Source: Pectobacterium versatile
GTDB lineage: Bacteria > Pseudomonadota > Gammaproteobacteria > Enterobacterales > Enterobacteriaceae
NCBI RefSeq assembly: GCF_020166435.1
Contig: NZ_JAINZP010000003.1
Coordinates: 1-64,000 of the forward strand
Length of the DNA: 64,000 nt
Reading direction: 5' to 3'
In this document: positions 40,048 through 49,600 of the stretch, piece by piece
How the letters are laid out: every line of letters starts with the position of its first letter
How positions within the stretch are numbered: the stretch's first letter is position 1
The notes under the pieces: model-generated
What the model was told of the DNA's origin: nothing
Database searches by the model: none
The model's input: the letters and a program-made list of their open reading frames with translations, nothing else
Translations under genes and position numbers: made by a program

Positions 40048-40063
40048 TGGCACACCCTTTGCT
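40048..40063 (+). promoter_or_regulatory. glnK: Sigma-54 promoter of glnK-amtB
   Basis: TGGCAC, five bases, TTGCT gives the -24/-12 elements of RpoN promoters in full consensus, 88 bp before glnK. With the NtrC site upstream this predicts induction under nitrogen limitation, as known for E. coli glnKamtB. Confidence 0.92.
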
Positions 40064-40151
40064 TTAGTCATGACGTAGACCTACTTCATAGAGCACGTAA
40101 TCGAACAAGTGACGGGCGAAAGCCTGAACGTAATGGCTAGGGGGAAGATAA

Positions 40152-40490
40152 ATGAAACTGGTTACTGTGGTGATAAAACCATTCAAGCTGGAAGATGTAC
40201 GTGAAGCGTTATCTTCTGTCGGCATCCAGGGACTCACCGTCACTGAGGTGAAAGGATTTGGTCGTCAGAAAGGGCACGCGGAGCTATATCGCGGCGCGGA
40301 GTACAGCGTCAACTTTTTACCCAAGGTAAAAATTGATATCGCAATTGCAGACGATCAACTGGATGAAGTGATCGATGTCATCAGCAAAGCCGCGTACACC
40401 GGAAAAATTGGTGACGGCAAAATTTTTGTCGCCGAGTTGCAAAGAGTTATCCGTATTCGTACGGGTGAAACTGACGAAGCCGCACTTTAA
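40152..40490 (+). CDS. glnK: PII signal protein GlnK
   Basis: A 112-residue PII trimer subunit. The T-loop Tyr51 (GAEYSVNF) is the uridylylation site, and the family pattern KGFGRQKGHAELYRG is intact. It senses glutamine/2-oxoglutarate/ATP state and blocks AmtB when deuridylylated. It is 33 bp upstream of amtB in one operon. Confidence 0.98.
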   Translation: MKLVTVVIKPFKLEDVREALSSVGIQGLTVTEVKGFGRQKGHAELYRGAEYSVNFLPKVKIDIAIADDQLDEVIDVISKAAYTGKIGDGKIFVAELQRVIRIRTGETDEAAL

Positions 40491-40523
40491 CAACACCTAG
40501 CGTAGATACGTAAATAGGGATGG

Positions 40524-41816
40524 ATGAAAATGAAAAAACTACTCTCTTCATTAGGTCTCGGTGTGGCGGCATTACTCCCGTCCTGGGCAATGGCTGCGAC
40601 ACCGACGATTGATAAAGCGGATAACGCTTTTATTATGATTTGTACCGCGCTGGTACTCTTTATGACTATACCGGGCATTGCACTGTTTTACGGCGGCCTG
40701 ATTCGCTCTAAAAACGTTTTGTCCATGATGACGCAGGTGAGCGTAACGTTCGCGATGGTTTGTATCCTGTGGGTCGTTTACGGATATAGCTTGGCGTTCA
40801 GCGAAGGGAATGCTTTCTTCGGTGGTTTCAGCACGTTTATGCTGAAAGGTATCGGGATTGAGTCCATCAGCGGCACCTATTATCAATTTGTACATGTGGC
40901 CTATCAGGCTTCCTTTGCCTGCATCACCGTCGCGCTGATTGTCGGTGCGATTGCTGAGCGTATTCGTTTCTCTGCGGTGCTGATCTTCGTTGCGCTGTGG
41001 CTGACGTTCTCCTACCTGCCGATGACGCACATGGTATGGGGCGGTGGCTATCTGGCTGCGGATGGCGCGCTGGACTTCGCTGGTGGTACGGTGGTTCACA
41101 TCAACGCCGCGGTTGCTGGGTTGGTGGGTGCTTACCTGCTGGGCAAACGTGCTGGTTTTGGCAAAGAAGCCTTCAAACCGCATAACCTGCCAATGGTATT
41201 TATCGGTACGGCGATTCTGTACATCGGCTGGTTTGGTTTCAATGCCGGTTCTGCAGGTGCTGCGAACGGTATCGCCGCTCTGGCTTTCCTGAACACCGTT
41301 GTCGCGACTGCTGCTGCAATTCTGGCATGGGTTGGCGGTGAGTGGATGGTACGTGGTAAGCCTTCTCTTCTGGGCGCATGCTCTGGTTGTATCGCTGGTC
41401 TGGTGGCAATCACGCCAGCAGCGGGTACGGTTGGCGTCGGCGGTGCCCTGATCATCGGTCTGGCTGGTGGCGTTGCAGGCTTGTGGGGCGTAACGGTACT
41501 GAAAAGATGGCTGCGTGTGGATGACCCGTGTGATGTGTTCGGTGTTCACGGCGTGTGCGGTATCGTTGGCTGTATCCTGACTGGCGTATTTACCTCAGCA
41601 TCACTGGGTGGTACTGGATATGCGGAAGGTGTGACGATGGCGCATCAGGTTTGGGTTCAGTTGTTCAGCGTCATTGTTTGTCTGGTGTTGTCCGGCGTGG
41701 TGGCATTCGTTGCCTTCAAAGTGGCGGATATGATTGTCGGCCTGCGTGTACCTGAAGATCAAGAGCGCGAAGGTCTGGACGTCAACAGTCATGGCGAGAG
41801 TGCTTACAACCAATAA
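40524..41816 (+). CDS. amtB: Ammonium transporter AmtB
   Basis: A 430-residue precursor with a signal peptide ending at WAMA (residues 1-24) and eleven membrane helices. The twin pore histidines are present as His192 (VVHINAA) and His342 (FGVHGVCG), equal to 168 and 318 of the mature E. coli protein. It conducts ammonium and is gated by GlnK from the preceding gene. Confidence 0.98.
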   Translation: MKMKKLLSSLGLGVAALLPSWAMAATPTIDKADNAFIMICTALVLFMTIPGIALFYGGLIRSKNVLSMMTQVSVTFAMVCILWVVYGYSLAFSEGNAFFGGFSTFMLKGIGIESISGTYYQFVHVAYQASFACITVALIVGAIAERIRFSAVLIFVALWLTFSYLPMTHMVWGGGYLAADGALDFAGGTVVHINAAVAGLVGAYLLGKRAGFGKEAFKPHNLPMVFIGTAILYIGWFGFNAGSAGAANGIAALAFLNTVVATAAAILAWVGGEWMVRGKPSLLGACSGCIAGLVAITPAAGTVGVGGALIIGLAGGVAGLWGVTVLKRWLRVDDPCDVFGVHGVCGIVGCILTGVFTSASLGGTGYAEGVTMAHQVWVQLFSVIVCLVLSGVVAFVAFKVADMIVGLRVPEDQEREGLDVNSHGESAYNQ

Positions 41817-41855
41817 GATCGCGTAAATTAATCAGTGAGATCGTTTGAGTACAGT

Positions 41856-41890
41856 AAGCAGGCGTGGGGAAACTCCACGCCTGCTTTATT
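41856..41890 (+). terminator. amtB: amtB intrinsic terminator
   Basis: AAGCAGGCGTGG, GGAAACT loop, CCACGCCTGCTT and TTATT, 40 bp after amtB. A very stable 12-bp stem. Confidence 0.9.
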
Positions 41891-41928
41891 ATCAGTCTTA
41901 AACCACCTCCTGATGAGGTGGTTTTTTA
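41891..41928. repeat. Second terminator-like hairpin sharing a motif with 23702
   Basis: AACCACCTC, CTGAT loop, GAGGTGGTT and TTTTTT. The left side TCAGTCTTAAACCACCTCCT repeats almost exactly at 23696-23715 (TCAGTTTTAAACCACCTCCT). It could end tesB on the minus strand as well. Its repetition suggests a mobile or dispersed hairpin. Confidence 0.6.
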
Positions 41929-41950
41929 CGTTACGAGGCTGCCGCAAGGT

Positions 41951-42814
41951 TTACGGCTGGCGGCGACGTATGACGCCTTCCTGCACGCTGGATGCAACCA
42001 GCACGCCTTCCCGGGTATAGAATTGCCCACGCACGAAACCACGAGCACCGGATGCAGACGTGCTTTCTACGGTATATAACAGCCAGTCATCCAGCCGGAA
42101 ATCACGATGGAACCACATCGAGTGATCGATTGTGGCGACCTGCATACCCGGTTCTAAAAAGCCAACGCCGTGAGGCTGCAAGGCCGTGAGTAGGAAATTG
42201 CAGTCAGACGTATAGCCGAGTAGATATTGGTGGATACGCTTATCGTCGGGTAGCGGACTGCTGGCACGGCACCAGACGTGTCGCACTGGCTCATCCACTT
42301 CGCCTTTTAGTGGGTTATGGAATTTAACCGGGCGCATCTCAATCGGGCTGGCCTGAATAAATTTATCGCGAAAGCGGGGCGGCAGAAGGTGCTGCATGTC
42401 TTGTGCGATTTCCTGCTCGGATTTCAGATCCTCAGGCGGTGCGACGTTTGGCATCACATTCTGGTGCTCAAACCCTTCTTCATGACTTTGAAATGAGGCC
42501 GTCATATAAAAAATAGGGCGACCATTCTGGATAGCCCTAACGCGGCGCGCGCTGAAACTATTGCCATCGCGCAGATTTTCAACGTCATAAATAATCGGTT
42601 TTTGACTGTCGCCAGGTAGCAAAAAATAGCTGTGAAAAGAGTGAATATTGCGCTCGACAGGAACGGTCTGCTTAGCGGCTGACATGGCCTGACCGACGAC
42701 TTGTCCACCAAAAACCTGGCGCAGCCCTAAATCATCGCTTTGTCCGCGAAATAGCCCTTCTTCGAGTTTCTCTAAATACAGGAGGTCGAGAAGGTGTTGT
42801 AGTGATTGACTCAT
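41951..42814 (-). CDS. tesB: Acyl-CoA thioesterase II
   Basis: A 287-residue double-hotdog thioesterase hydrolysing medium and long acyl-CoAs. The three catalytic residues of E. coli TesB are conserved at the same numbers: Asp204 (YTSD), Thr228 (VATID) and Gln278 (SVQEG). Convergent with amtB, as in E. coli. A monocistronic gene. Confidence 0.96.
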   Translation of the reverse strand: MSQSLQHLLDLLYLEKLEEGLFRGQSDDLGLRQVFGGQVVGQAMSAAKQTVPVERNIHSFHSYFLLPGDSQKPIIYDVENLRDGNSFSARRVRAIQNGRPIFYMTASFQSHEEGFEHQNVMPNVAPPEDLKSEQEIAQDMQHLLPPRFRDKFIQASPIEMRPVKFHNPLKGEVDEPVRHVWCRASSPLPDDKRIHQYLLGYTSDCNFLLTALQPHGVGFLEPGMQVATIDHSMWFHRDFRLDDWLLYTVESTSASGARGFVRGQFYTREGVLVASSVQEGVIRRRQP

Positions 42815-43021
42815 GATATCGGCCTTAATATATGCGGTGGTGTGTTATGTCTTTGTTTTGTGGATTATAAAATATTTTATTATGGTTTTTTGCTGTAATT
42901 AACGTGTGGTTTTCAGGAAAAAATCAGAGTTTTGTACCATTATTATTGTATTGGGTGAATTATACTATTTTTAAGTGCTGGTTTTCGAAGGCCAGTGGCA
43001 ATAATAAAGGAGACTGACTGA

Positions 43022-43582
43022 ATGAAATTATGGCATATCTTAAGTGGTATCACGTTATTGATGATTTTGACTGCATGTGCACAGAGGAGTGATTATGGCG
43101 TTTCTCCTCAGACTGGTGCGCCCGTCACCAGTGCTTCTGCGCAGCGCCCAGCTGTTGTGATGCCTGCGGTAACTGGGACTGTAAACATCCGTCAACGTAT
43201 CGCGTTACCCCACAACACCGTTTTGACCGTTACGGTGTCTGATGCATCGCTAGCAGATGCGCCTTCAAAAGTGATTACTCAACGCGTGATGCGTACAGAA
43301 GGAAAGCAGGCTCCTTTCCAATTCGAGTTACCATATAATCCAGCTGACATTCAGCCCAATGCACGTCTCTTACTCAGCGCCGCGGTCGCGATAGACGATC
43401 GTATCGTAATGGTGACGGAGAACGTCCTGCCAGTCATTAGCAATGGAGTGAATGATGCCGATTTGGTGATGATACCTGTCGCTTCTGTTCCCTTACCCAC
43501 TAAAAATCAGGAATCCATGATAGCTAGCCCAGAAAATCAAACACCGCATATGAAGCCAGCGACAACGCAACCAACCTGGTAG
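43022..43582 (+). CDS. ybaY: YbaY family lipoprotein
   Basis: A 186-residue protein with a signal peptide and lipobox LTAC (Cys19). Residues about 50-155 form a YscW-type beta-sandwich domain (TGTVNIRQRIALPHNTVLTV). The C-terminal ~30 residues are Pro/Thr/Gln-rich and low complexity. Function unknown; YscW relatives are pilotins, so an outer-membrane role is conceivable. The position between tesB and atl is as in E. coli. Confidence 0.88.
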   Translation: MKLWHILSGITLLMILTACAQRSDYGVSPQTGAPVTSASAQRPAVVMPAVTGTVNIRQRIALPHNTVLTVTVSDASLADAPSKVITQRVMRTEGKQAPFQFELPYNPADIQPNARLLLSAAVAIDDRIVMVTENVLPVISNGVNDADLVMIPVASVPLPTKNQESMIASPENQTPHMKPATTQPTW

Positions 43583-43589
43583 TTTATTT

Positions 43590-43620
43590 GGCAATACACG
43601 CTTCTACGGCGCGTATTGCC
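43590..43620. terminator. Terminator-like hairpin between ybaY and atl
   Basis: GGCAATACACGC and GCGCGTATTGCC form a 12-bp stem with one mismatch and a seven-base loop. It begins 8 bp after ybaY and overlaps the last codons of atl. No long U-tract is present on either side. Confidence 0.5.
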
Positions 43621-43924
43621 AGCGATATTTGGTAAGATCAATTTTCCCTTGGCGATTGAAAATTATGCCCTCTGCCTGTAACGCTGACTTCTGGCGTAGA
43701 TAATCTCCACCGACCAGCGATATTTCACCTTTACGATTGATTACTCGATACCAAGGGAGTTTGCTGTCTTTCGGTAGGCGTTTTAATACACCACCCACTT
43801 GTCTTGATGCTCTGGGCGAATCGGCAAGCTGTGCAATGTCGCCATAGGTCGCTATTTTTCCATAGGGAATTGCCGCGACGATTTGAAAAATGCGTTGGCG
43901 GAAGTTATCGTTTTCTTCTGACAT
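43604..43924 (-). CDS. atl: Alkyltransferase-like protein Atl (YbaZ)
   Basis: A 106-residue relative of O6-methylguanine methyltransferase. The family site PCHRV reads PWYRV here, with Trp replacing the alkyl-accepting Cys, so it cannot accept alkyl groups. Such proteins bind O6-alkylguanine and hand the lesion to nucleotide excision repair. The DNA-recognition helix SPRASRQVGGVLK is present. The stop codon lies inside a perfect inverted repeat at 43590-43620. Confidence 0.92.
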   Translation of the reverse strand: MSEENDNFRQRIFQIVAAIPYGKIATYGDIAQLADSPRASRQVGGVLKRLPKDSKLPWYRVINRKGEISLVGGDYLRQKSALQAEGIIFNRQGKIDLTKYRWQYAP

Positions 43925-44127
43925 CAGTGTATGTTCCTGCTGTTCCTAAACCGATTGAATATCATAGTGGCATAGTGAGGTGGGTAAGAAAACAACGGTT
44001 AGTCTGCGTTAGCTTGCAATTGCCTATCTCATCGCTGATAATGCACACCGCTTTGTGGCATGTGTAGGTATAACAAGAAGTGTGATAGCACAAATTGTTA
44101 TCTAAAAATTGTCGTGAAGTTGTCAAT

Positions 44128-44240
44128 GGAGGCCCTGTCGGTTCTCCCGCAACACTAACCTGTGGACTCGGTCAGATCCGGAAGGAAGCAGCCGCAGCAG
44201 GAGACGTGTGTGCCGGGATGTAGCTGGCAGGGTCTCCACC
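44128..44240 (+). ncRNA. ffs: 4.5S RNA of the signal recognition particle
   Basis: A 113-nt match to bacterial 4.5S RNA. The conserved core GGTCAGATCCGGAAGGAAGC (about 44170-44189), with the GGAA tetraloop and the opposite CAGCAGGAGAC side, is present. The termini (GGAGGCCCTG and CAGGGTCTCC) pair with one mismatch. It binds Ffh for co-translational targeting of membrane proteins. It lies downstream of atl, as in E. coli. Confidence 0.95.
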
Positions 44241-44300
44241 AATTTAAGCTTGTATAACGGTTTTTCCGTCAAGATTGGCTTTCATTTTCTATCCATAATT

Positions 44301-44528
44301 TCAGTTCTCTGTTATAAGTCTGGCTGTCTGCCTTAAATCTAAAGCTGCCATTCCTCGTTCTACAGACATCATTTGCTGAACTCTATCTTTCCAAAGGGAG
44401 TACACTTTTGCCTGGTAAGTAATAATTTCGGCAATTATGACGTCTTCTGCTTTCATCAGGGGATATGCTATTAGTGATGTTATCGACGTGGTGGTTATAT
44501 ACCCATCATACTTCAAGTGTATTAGCAT
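44301..44528 (-). CDS. Doubtful 75-residue reading frame, possible gene remnant
   Basis: The first ~20 codons read out of the degenerate ERIC-like repeat at 44494-44590. An internal ATG (MKAEDVIIAE) gives about 51 residues with a helical, charged look. I recognise no family, and no ribosome binding site stands out. It could be a remnant of a gene whose 5' end was replaced by the repeat, or chance. Confidence 0.15.
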   Translation of the reverse strand: MLIHLKYDGYITTTSITSLIAYPLMKAEDVIIAEIITYQAKVYSLWKDRVQQMMSVERGMAALDLRQTARLITEN

Positions 44529-44597
44529 TGGCTGCGTTCACTCACCTGAGTAAGTCCATTGGAAGTTCCTTGCCCTAAAAATCAAATTATTTAAAGT
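44494..44597. repeat. Degenerate ERIC-like element
   Basis: TATACCCATCATACTTCAAG at one end, GGCTGCGTTCACTCACCTGAGTAAGTCC in the middle (split motif) and AAATTATTTAAAGTGG at the other end match the arms and half the core of the ERIC copies in this window. The second half of the core is eroded. Confidence 0.6.
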
Positions 44598-44660
44598 GGA
44601 AATGATGGGCAGTGGACAGATAGGCATGAAATATGAGGGGGAGTGTCGTTTTGCTTAATA

Positions 44661-44692
44661 TTAAAATACAATTTGTTACAATTGTATTTTAA
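44661..44692. repeat. Perfect 13-bp-arm palindrome downstream of hha
   Basis: TTAAAATACAATT and its exact complement AATTGTATTTTAA around the spacer TGTTAC. It sits past the hha-tomB terminator. AT-rich perfect dyads of this size can be operators or additional terminators. Confidence 0.5.
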
Positions 44693-44706
44693 TTAACACA
44701 TCAAAA

Positions 44707-44741
44707 ATATAATAAAAACAAAGGCCGATAATATTATCGGC
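44707..44741 (-). terminator. tomB-hha terminator
   Basis: On the minus strand GCCGATAAT-ATTATCGGC (18-bp perfect palindrome) is followed by CTTTGTTTTTATTAT. It lies 43 bp beyond the hha stop. Confidence 0.85.
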
Positions 44742-44784
44742 GCAGTGTATATAATGTTAGTTTTTGTATGCGCTTTGTTAGAAA

Positions 44785-44988
44785 CTAACGAACGTATCTC
44801 CACACTGCGGTGGGGACTTTGTCGTAGAGTTTGTTCATCGTCAGTTCTGCCAGGCGATGATCGGCTGCGGAAAAGAACATCTCCAGTTCATCATTGGAGA
44901 GCTCATACTTATTCTTTTCAATAACGCGTTCGAGAGTATCAATGGTTGTGCATTTACGTAAACGCATCAAATAGTCGATTTTTTTCAT
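44785..44988 (-). CDS. hha: Hha/YmoA nucleoid-associated modulator
   Basis: A 67-residue protein matching Hha over its whole length ([20 protein letters not shown] onward). It binds H-NS and sharpens silencing of horizontally acquired and temperature-regulated genes. In E. coli it is also the proposed toxin partner of TomB. It is downstream of tomB with a 52-bp gap. Confidence 0.96.
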   Translation of the reverse strand: MKKIDYLMRLRKCTTIDTLERVIEKNKYELSNDELEMFFSAADHRLAELTMNKLYDKVPTAVWRYVR

Positions 44989-45040
44989 AATGGCCTATGC
45001 AAACAATACCTGGTGGTTAAAAATTTAAATAAATTATTGC

Positions 45041-45409
45041 TTAAGTTTTAGCAGGCGTATAGATGTTCTCCCCTGAGAACATTCCGAATAGTTTTGCTTT
45101 GGACTTCTGCCAGCGCCGTAGTTCAGCATCATTAATACCATAGTTGCTAAACAAAACGTAAGTGTCATCCAAATATTTTTCAACCTGCTCTGAAAGTTCA
45201 CTTTCGTTAGGGTATTTTATTTTAAATATGAGAATAAACGTAGCAATATGCTCAATAAGTTCATTTAATTGGAGATTGATCGCAGATGTTGGATCATTAA
45301 CCCAGCCATGACTGCTATCGCCTAACGTTGCTATGCTTTCGTCACACAGATTCTCACATAAGAATCTGAGTTGGGCAATATCATAATGTTTTGGTGTGTA
45401 CTCATCCAT
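45041..45409 (-). CDS. tomB: Hha toxicity modulator TomB
   Basis: A 122-residue acidic protein matching E. coli TomB (YbaJ), the antitoxin-like partner that neutralises Hha, affecting biofilm formation and conjugation. The N-terminus MDEYTPKHYDIAQLRFLCEN is characteristic. The order tomB-hha is preserved. Confidence 0.95.
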   Translation of the reverse strand: MDEYTPKHYDIAQLRFLCENLCDESIATLGDSSHGWVNDPTSAINLQLNELIEHIATFILIFKIKYPNESELSEQVEKYLDDTYVLFSNYGINDAELRRWQKSKAKLFGMFSGENIYTPAKT

Positions 45410-46006
45410 ATCAATCCCTCCGTTAAGCCGTTATTCAGTGTTACTGCGGTTAACACCTGGTAAACAGGTAGACTGATGAAGCTTACAAGATAAAACGTTA
45501 ACGTTGTTTCGTATTCATGCTGTTACAGACAGGGCGTTGAACCATTGTGATTTGTTCTGTAATGAATGAGAAAACAGTGATTATCGTACCTCTCAGTATC
45601 TACTATGTCGCGAAATAGCGTTGGCGTAAATAGCAACATCTCATGACTTAACCTTAAGTATAGCTATACCATGCTGGTTACGGTTACGTCATTCTATATA
45701 TGACTATAGCAAAAGTGTTCGTAAAGTTCGCGGATAATAGGTAAGGTTTTCACTGCTATTTATTTTGATTAATTCTCAGAATTTTTGTTGTAACAATGAG
45801 CATAGAATAAACTCGGCTGCTGATTATTTAATTATTTCTATCTGAAAATATGAGAAATGGCAGAAGGAATGCGAAGAGATTACTCAACGGATAAGGGTTG
45901 TTGGTATGCGTTATCTTACTGTTTCAGCAGTTTTTTCATGCGAATCATCCCGTACAGTCTTGTTCGCGTCATAACACTGACTGTATCGGGATGGGCGCGA
46001 GAAAGA
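45410..46006. other. Intergenic region upstream of tomB-hha
   Basis: About 600 bp with no credible gene. It is AT-rich between 45770 and 45860, typical of H-NS-bound promoter DNA. An inverted repeat with one bulge, ATCCCGTACAGTC with GACTGTATCGGGAT, spans 45947-45992 just beyond rpmJ2 and may end that transcript, although no U-tract follows. In E. coli maa lies near this place; no trace of it is visible. Confidence 0.4.
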
Positions 46007-46150
46007 TTAACCTTTTTTCTTTTTCCCGCCTTGCACGGCCTTAAAGCGCGGGTTGGATTTGCATATAACATAAACTCGCCCGCGACGGCGGACCACAATA
46101 CAATCTTTATGACGATTCTTTGCTGAACGTAGCGAACTAAGCACCTGCAT
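46007..46150 (-). CDS. rpmJ2: Ribosomal protein L36, zinc-independent paralogue
   Basis: A 47-residue frame found by reading the minus strand: [17 protein letters not shown] then [17 protein letters not shown] and a lysine tail. It matches E. coli YkgO. Only two cysteines (17 and 30) remain, so the four-ligand zinc site of the standard L36 is missing. Such paralogues replace the zinc-binding form when zinc is scarce. It follows rpmE2 by 16 bp. Confidence 0.93.
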   Translation of the reverse strand: MQVLSSLRSAKNRHKDCIVVRRRGRVYVICKSNPRFKAVQGGKKKKG

Positions 46151-46166
46151 TTAATAGCCTCTCTGA

Positions 46167-46415
46167 TTACTTGAAGAAGTTCCCAAAACGCTGCTGGAAG
46201 CGCGCTGTGCTGCCTTCTTTGGAATATTCTTTTTGCTTCCCGGTGTAATAGGGATGCGATGCCGAAGAAACGTCAATAGTGACGTAAGGGTAGCTGGTAC
46301 CCTCAAGCTCAATGGTTCGATCGGTTTTAATGGTTGACCCAGTCCTGTAATAGACATCCGCGCTGGTATCATGAAATACCACTGTGCGATAGTCAGGATG
46401 AATACCCACTTTCAT
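46167..46415 (-). CDS. rpmE2: Ribosomal protein L31 type B (zinc-independent)
   Basis: An 82-residue protein, [20 protein letters not shown] onward, matching E. coli YkgM. It contains no cysteine, unlike the zinc-binding L31. It replaces the standard L31 and frees zinc under limitation. It is the first gene of rpmE2-rpmJ2, placed here between tomB and acrB, whereas in E. coli K-12 ykgMO lies elsewhere. Confidence 0.95.
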   Translation of the reverse strand: MKVGIHPDYRTVVFHDTSADVYYRTGSTIKTDRTIELEGTSYPYVTIDVSSASHPYYTGKQKEYSKEGSTARFQQRFGNFFK

Positions 46416-46431
46416 AGTTGCCTCTGATTGT

Positions 46432-46445
46432 TATGTTATAACATA
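46432..46445. promoter_or_regulatory. rpmE2: Zur-type operator of rpmE2-rpmJ2
   Basis: TATGTTATAACATA is a perfect 14-bp palindrome 17 bp before the rpmE2 start and agrees with the enterobacterial Zur core (TGTTATAWTATAACA-like). Zur repression of ykgM is known in E. coli; binding here is inferred. Confidence 0.75.
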
Positions 46446-46600
46446 TCTAGTATGTTGCGCTTTTTTAGCATCAGGATCAACTATTATGTTGCGGTAGACG
46501 TCAGCATTCTCTAAGCCACTATAGAGACAACGAACCTTAGCCAAATAGCGCATAGTACTGCTTAGCCTAGGTTAGTCATGGGAGACTCGGGAAGGGACGT

Positions 46601-46625
46601 AAAAAAGGCCGCTAGGCGGCCTTTT
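46601..46625 (-). terminator. acrB: acrAB intrinsic terminator
   Basis: AAAAGGCCGC, three-base loop, GCGGCCTTTTTT on the minus strand, 26 bp after the acrB stop. Confidence 0.9.
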
Positions 46626-46650
46626 CGAGTATATCGGAAGGGATTCGGTC

Positions 46651-49600
46651 TTAGTGCGTTGTTGTATCGTCCACTTTCTTGCCGAAGCGACGGCGGACCA
46701 CAACAAAGAACACTGGAACGAAGAAGATAGCCAGCACGGTTGCGGTAATCATCCCGCCCATTACGCCAGTACCAACGGCGTTCTGTGCACCGGAACCTGC
46801 ACCACTACTGATAACCAGCGGCATAACACCGAGGATAAAGGCAAGTGATGTCATCAGGATTGGACGTAAACGCATACGAACGGCATCGAGCGTTGCTTCT
46901 ATCAGCCCTTTTCCTTCTTTTTCCATCAGATCTTTAGCAAATTCGACAATCAATATGGCGTTCTTCGCGGATAGCCCAATGGTTGTTAGCAGGCCCACCT
47001 TAAAGTAAACGTCGTTTTCAAGACTTGTCATATTCGCCGCAATCAACGCACCGATGATCCCCAATGGAACCACCAGCATGACAGAGAACGGAATTGACCA
47101 GCTCTCATAAAGCGCCGCCAGACATAGGAACACGACAATCAGTGAAATGGCATAGATTGCGGGTGCCTGATTGCCTGATAGCCGCTCTTGATAGGACATA
47201 CCCGTCCATTCGTAGCCGATACCTTGCGGTAATTGGGTCACGAAATTTTCCATCAATGCCATGGCTTCACCGGTACTCTTACCTGGAGCGGCTTCACCTT
47301 GGATCTGCATGGATGGTTGGCCGTTATAACGTTCCAGACGCGGTGAGCCATATTCCCAGTGGCTCTGTGTGAAGGCAGAGAATGGCACCATTTGTCCGTT
47401 GCTACCCCGGATGTACCAGTTCTTGATGTCATCTGGCAGCATACGGAAAGGCGCATCGGCCTGAACGTAAACTTTCTTCACGCGACCGCGATCGATGAAG
47501 TCATTCACGTAAGATCCACCCAGCGTGGTTGCCAACGTTGAGCTGATATCCGACAGTGACACGCCAAGCGCTTGCGCTTTTTCCTGATCGATATCGAGGC
47601 GGAACTGCGGTGTATCTTCCATCCCGTTAGGACGAACTTGCACCAGCGTATCAGGACGTTGTGCTGCCATACCTAGCAGTTGGTTACGTGCTTCCGTCAG
47701 TTTTGCATGGCCAAGGTTAGCCTGGTCAATCAACTGGAAGTCGAAACCTGTTGCGGTACCCAGTTCGATAATCGCAGGAAGGTTGACTGCGAAAACCATA
47801 GCTTCTTTATACTGGCTAAAGGCTGCGTTTGCTCGGCCTGCAATCGCTAGAACTTTATTTTCTGCACCGCTTCGTTCACTCCAGTCATTCAAGCTGGCGA
47901 AGGCCAAACCGGCATTCTGTCCACGACCAGAGAACCCGAAGCCCGTCACGGTAAACACGGACTTGACGTTACCTTTCTCATTTTCGAGATAGTACTGTGT
48001 CATTCTGTCCATGATTTTCTGGGTGTTTTCCTGCGTCGCACCTGAAGGCAACTGAACGATGTTCAGCAGAACCCCCTGATCTTCGTCCGGCAGGAAAGAC
48101 GTCGGCAAACGTAAGAACAAGAGTGCCAGACCCACAACAATCAACAGGTAGATGACCAGATAACGACCCGTGCTGCGCAGGATATTTGCCACGCTATCGG
48201 TGTAGTGATTAGTGCTTTTCTCGAACAGTCTGTTGAACCAGCCGAAGAAGCCTTTCTTCTCACCGTGATCGCCTTTGTCAATCGGTTTTAGCAGCGTTGC
48301 ACAAAGCGCAGGTGTCAAAATCAATGCTACCAAGACCGACAGCACCATCGCAGAAACGATAGTGATGGAGAACTGGCGGTAGATTGCCCCTGTGGAACCA
48401 CCAGTAAACGCCATCGGGACGAATACCGCGGACAGGACCAGCGCAATACCGACCAACGCCCCCTGGATCTGCTCCATGGAGCGTTTTGTCGCTTCTTTAG
48501 GCGGTAGACCTTCTTCCGCCATGACACGTTCCACGTTTTCCACGACGACGATGGCGTCATCCACCAGAAGCCCGATGGCGAGGACCATCGCGAACATCGT
48601 CAAGGTGTTAATGGAATAACCAAACGCGGAGAGGATAGCAAACGTCCCCAGCAAGACGACCGGTACCGCGATGGTTGGGATCAGCGTGGCACGGAAGTTC
48701 TGCAAGAACAGATACATCACCAGGAATACCAGTACGATGGCTTCTACCAGCGTTTTCACGACTTCGTTGATCGAGATCTTAACGAAGGGCGTTGTGTCAT
48801 ACGGGTAAACCACTTTCATGCCAGAAGGGAAGAACTCTTCCAGTTTTGTTAGTGAATTTTTTACGGCAGTCGCGGTATCCAGCGCATTCGCGCCTGTCGC
48901 CAGCTTGATACCGATACCAGCAGCGGGTTGACCATTGTAACGTGCAATCGTGTCATAGCTTTCTGCGCCCAACTCAACGCGGGCAACATCTTTAAGACGA
49001 ACCTGAGAGCCGTCAGCGTTAACCTTCAGCAGGATTTTAGAAAACTCCTCTGCTGAATTCAGTCGGGTTTGCGCAATGATCGAGGCGTTCAACTGCTGGC
49101 CGGGAACAGGTGGCGCTCCCCCCAGTTGTCCTGCCGCGATCTGGTTGTTTTGGACTCTGATCGCTGCGGTGACATCACTTGAGGTTAACTGATAGTTGTT
49201 CAGTTTGTTCGGATCCAGCCAGATACGCATCGCGTACTGGGCACCAAACAGCTGTGCGTCACCTACGCCAGATGTACGGCTGATGGGATCTTTAACGTTA
49301 GCAGCCACGTAGTCAGCGATATCTTCCTGTGACATTTTACCGTCTTCACTGATGAAGGCGGCAACCATGAGGAAGCTACTGCTTGATTTCTGAACGTTAA
49401 CCCCTTGCTGCTGTACTTCCTGCGGCAGCAGCGGCATGGCCAGTTGCAGTTTGTTCTGCACCTGAACCTGTGCGATGTCCGGATCGGTACCCGCGTCAAA
49501 CGTCAGCGTAATCTGAACCGTACCAGAAGAATCACTGCTTGATGACATGTACATCAGGTTATCGATACCGTTCATATTCTGTTCGATAACCTGCGTCACG

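Noticed and set aside
39829-40140. 103-residue frame upstream of glnK
   Set aside because: It runs across the NtrC site and the sigma-54 promoter and has no coding character.
40572-41549. 325-residue open frame antisense to amtB
   Set aside because: Shadow of a strongly biased membrane-protein gene; its translation is polar and rich in Gln, His, Arg and Thr without domains.
45857-46126. 89-residue plus-strand frame over rpmJ2
   Set aside because: It is antisense to the clearly conserved L36 paralogue gene.
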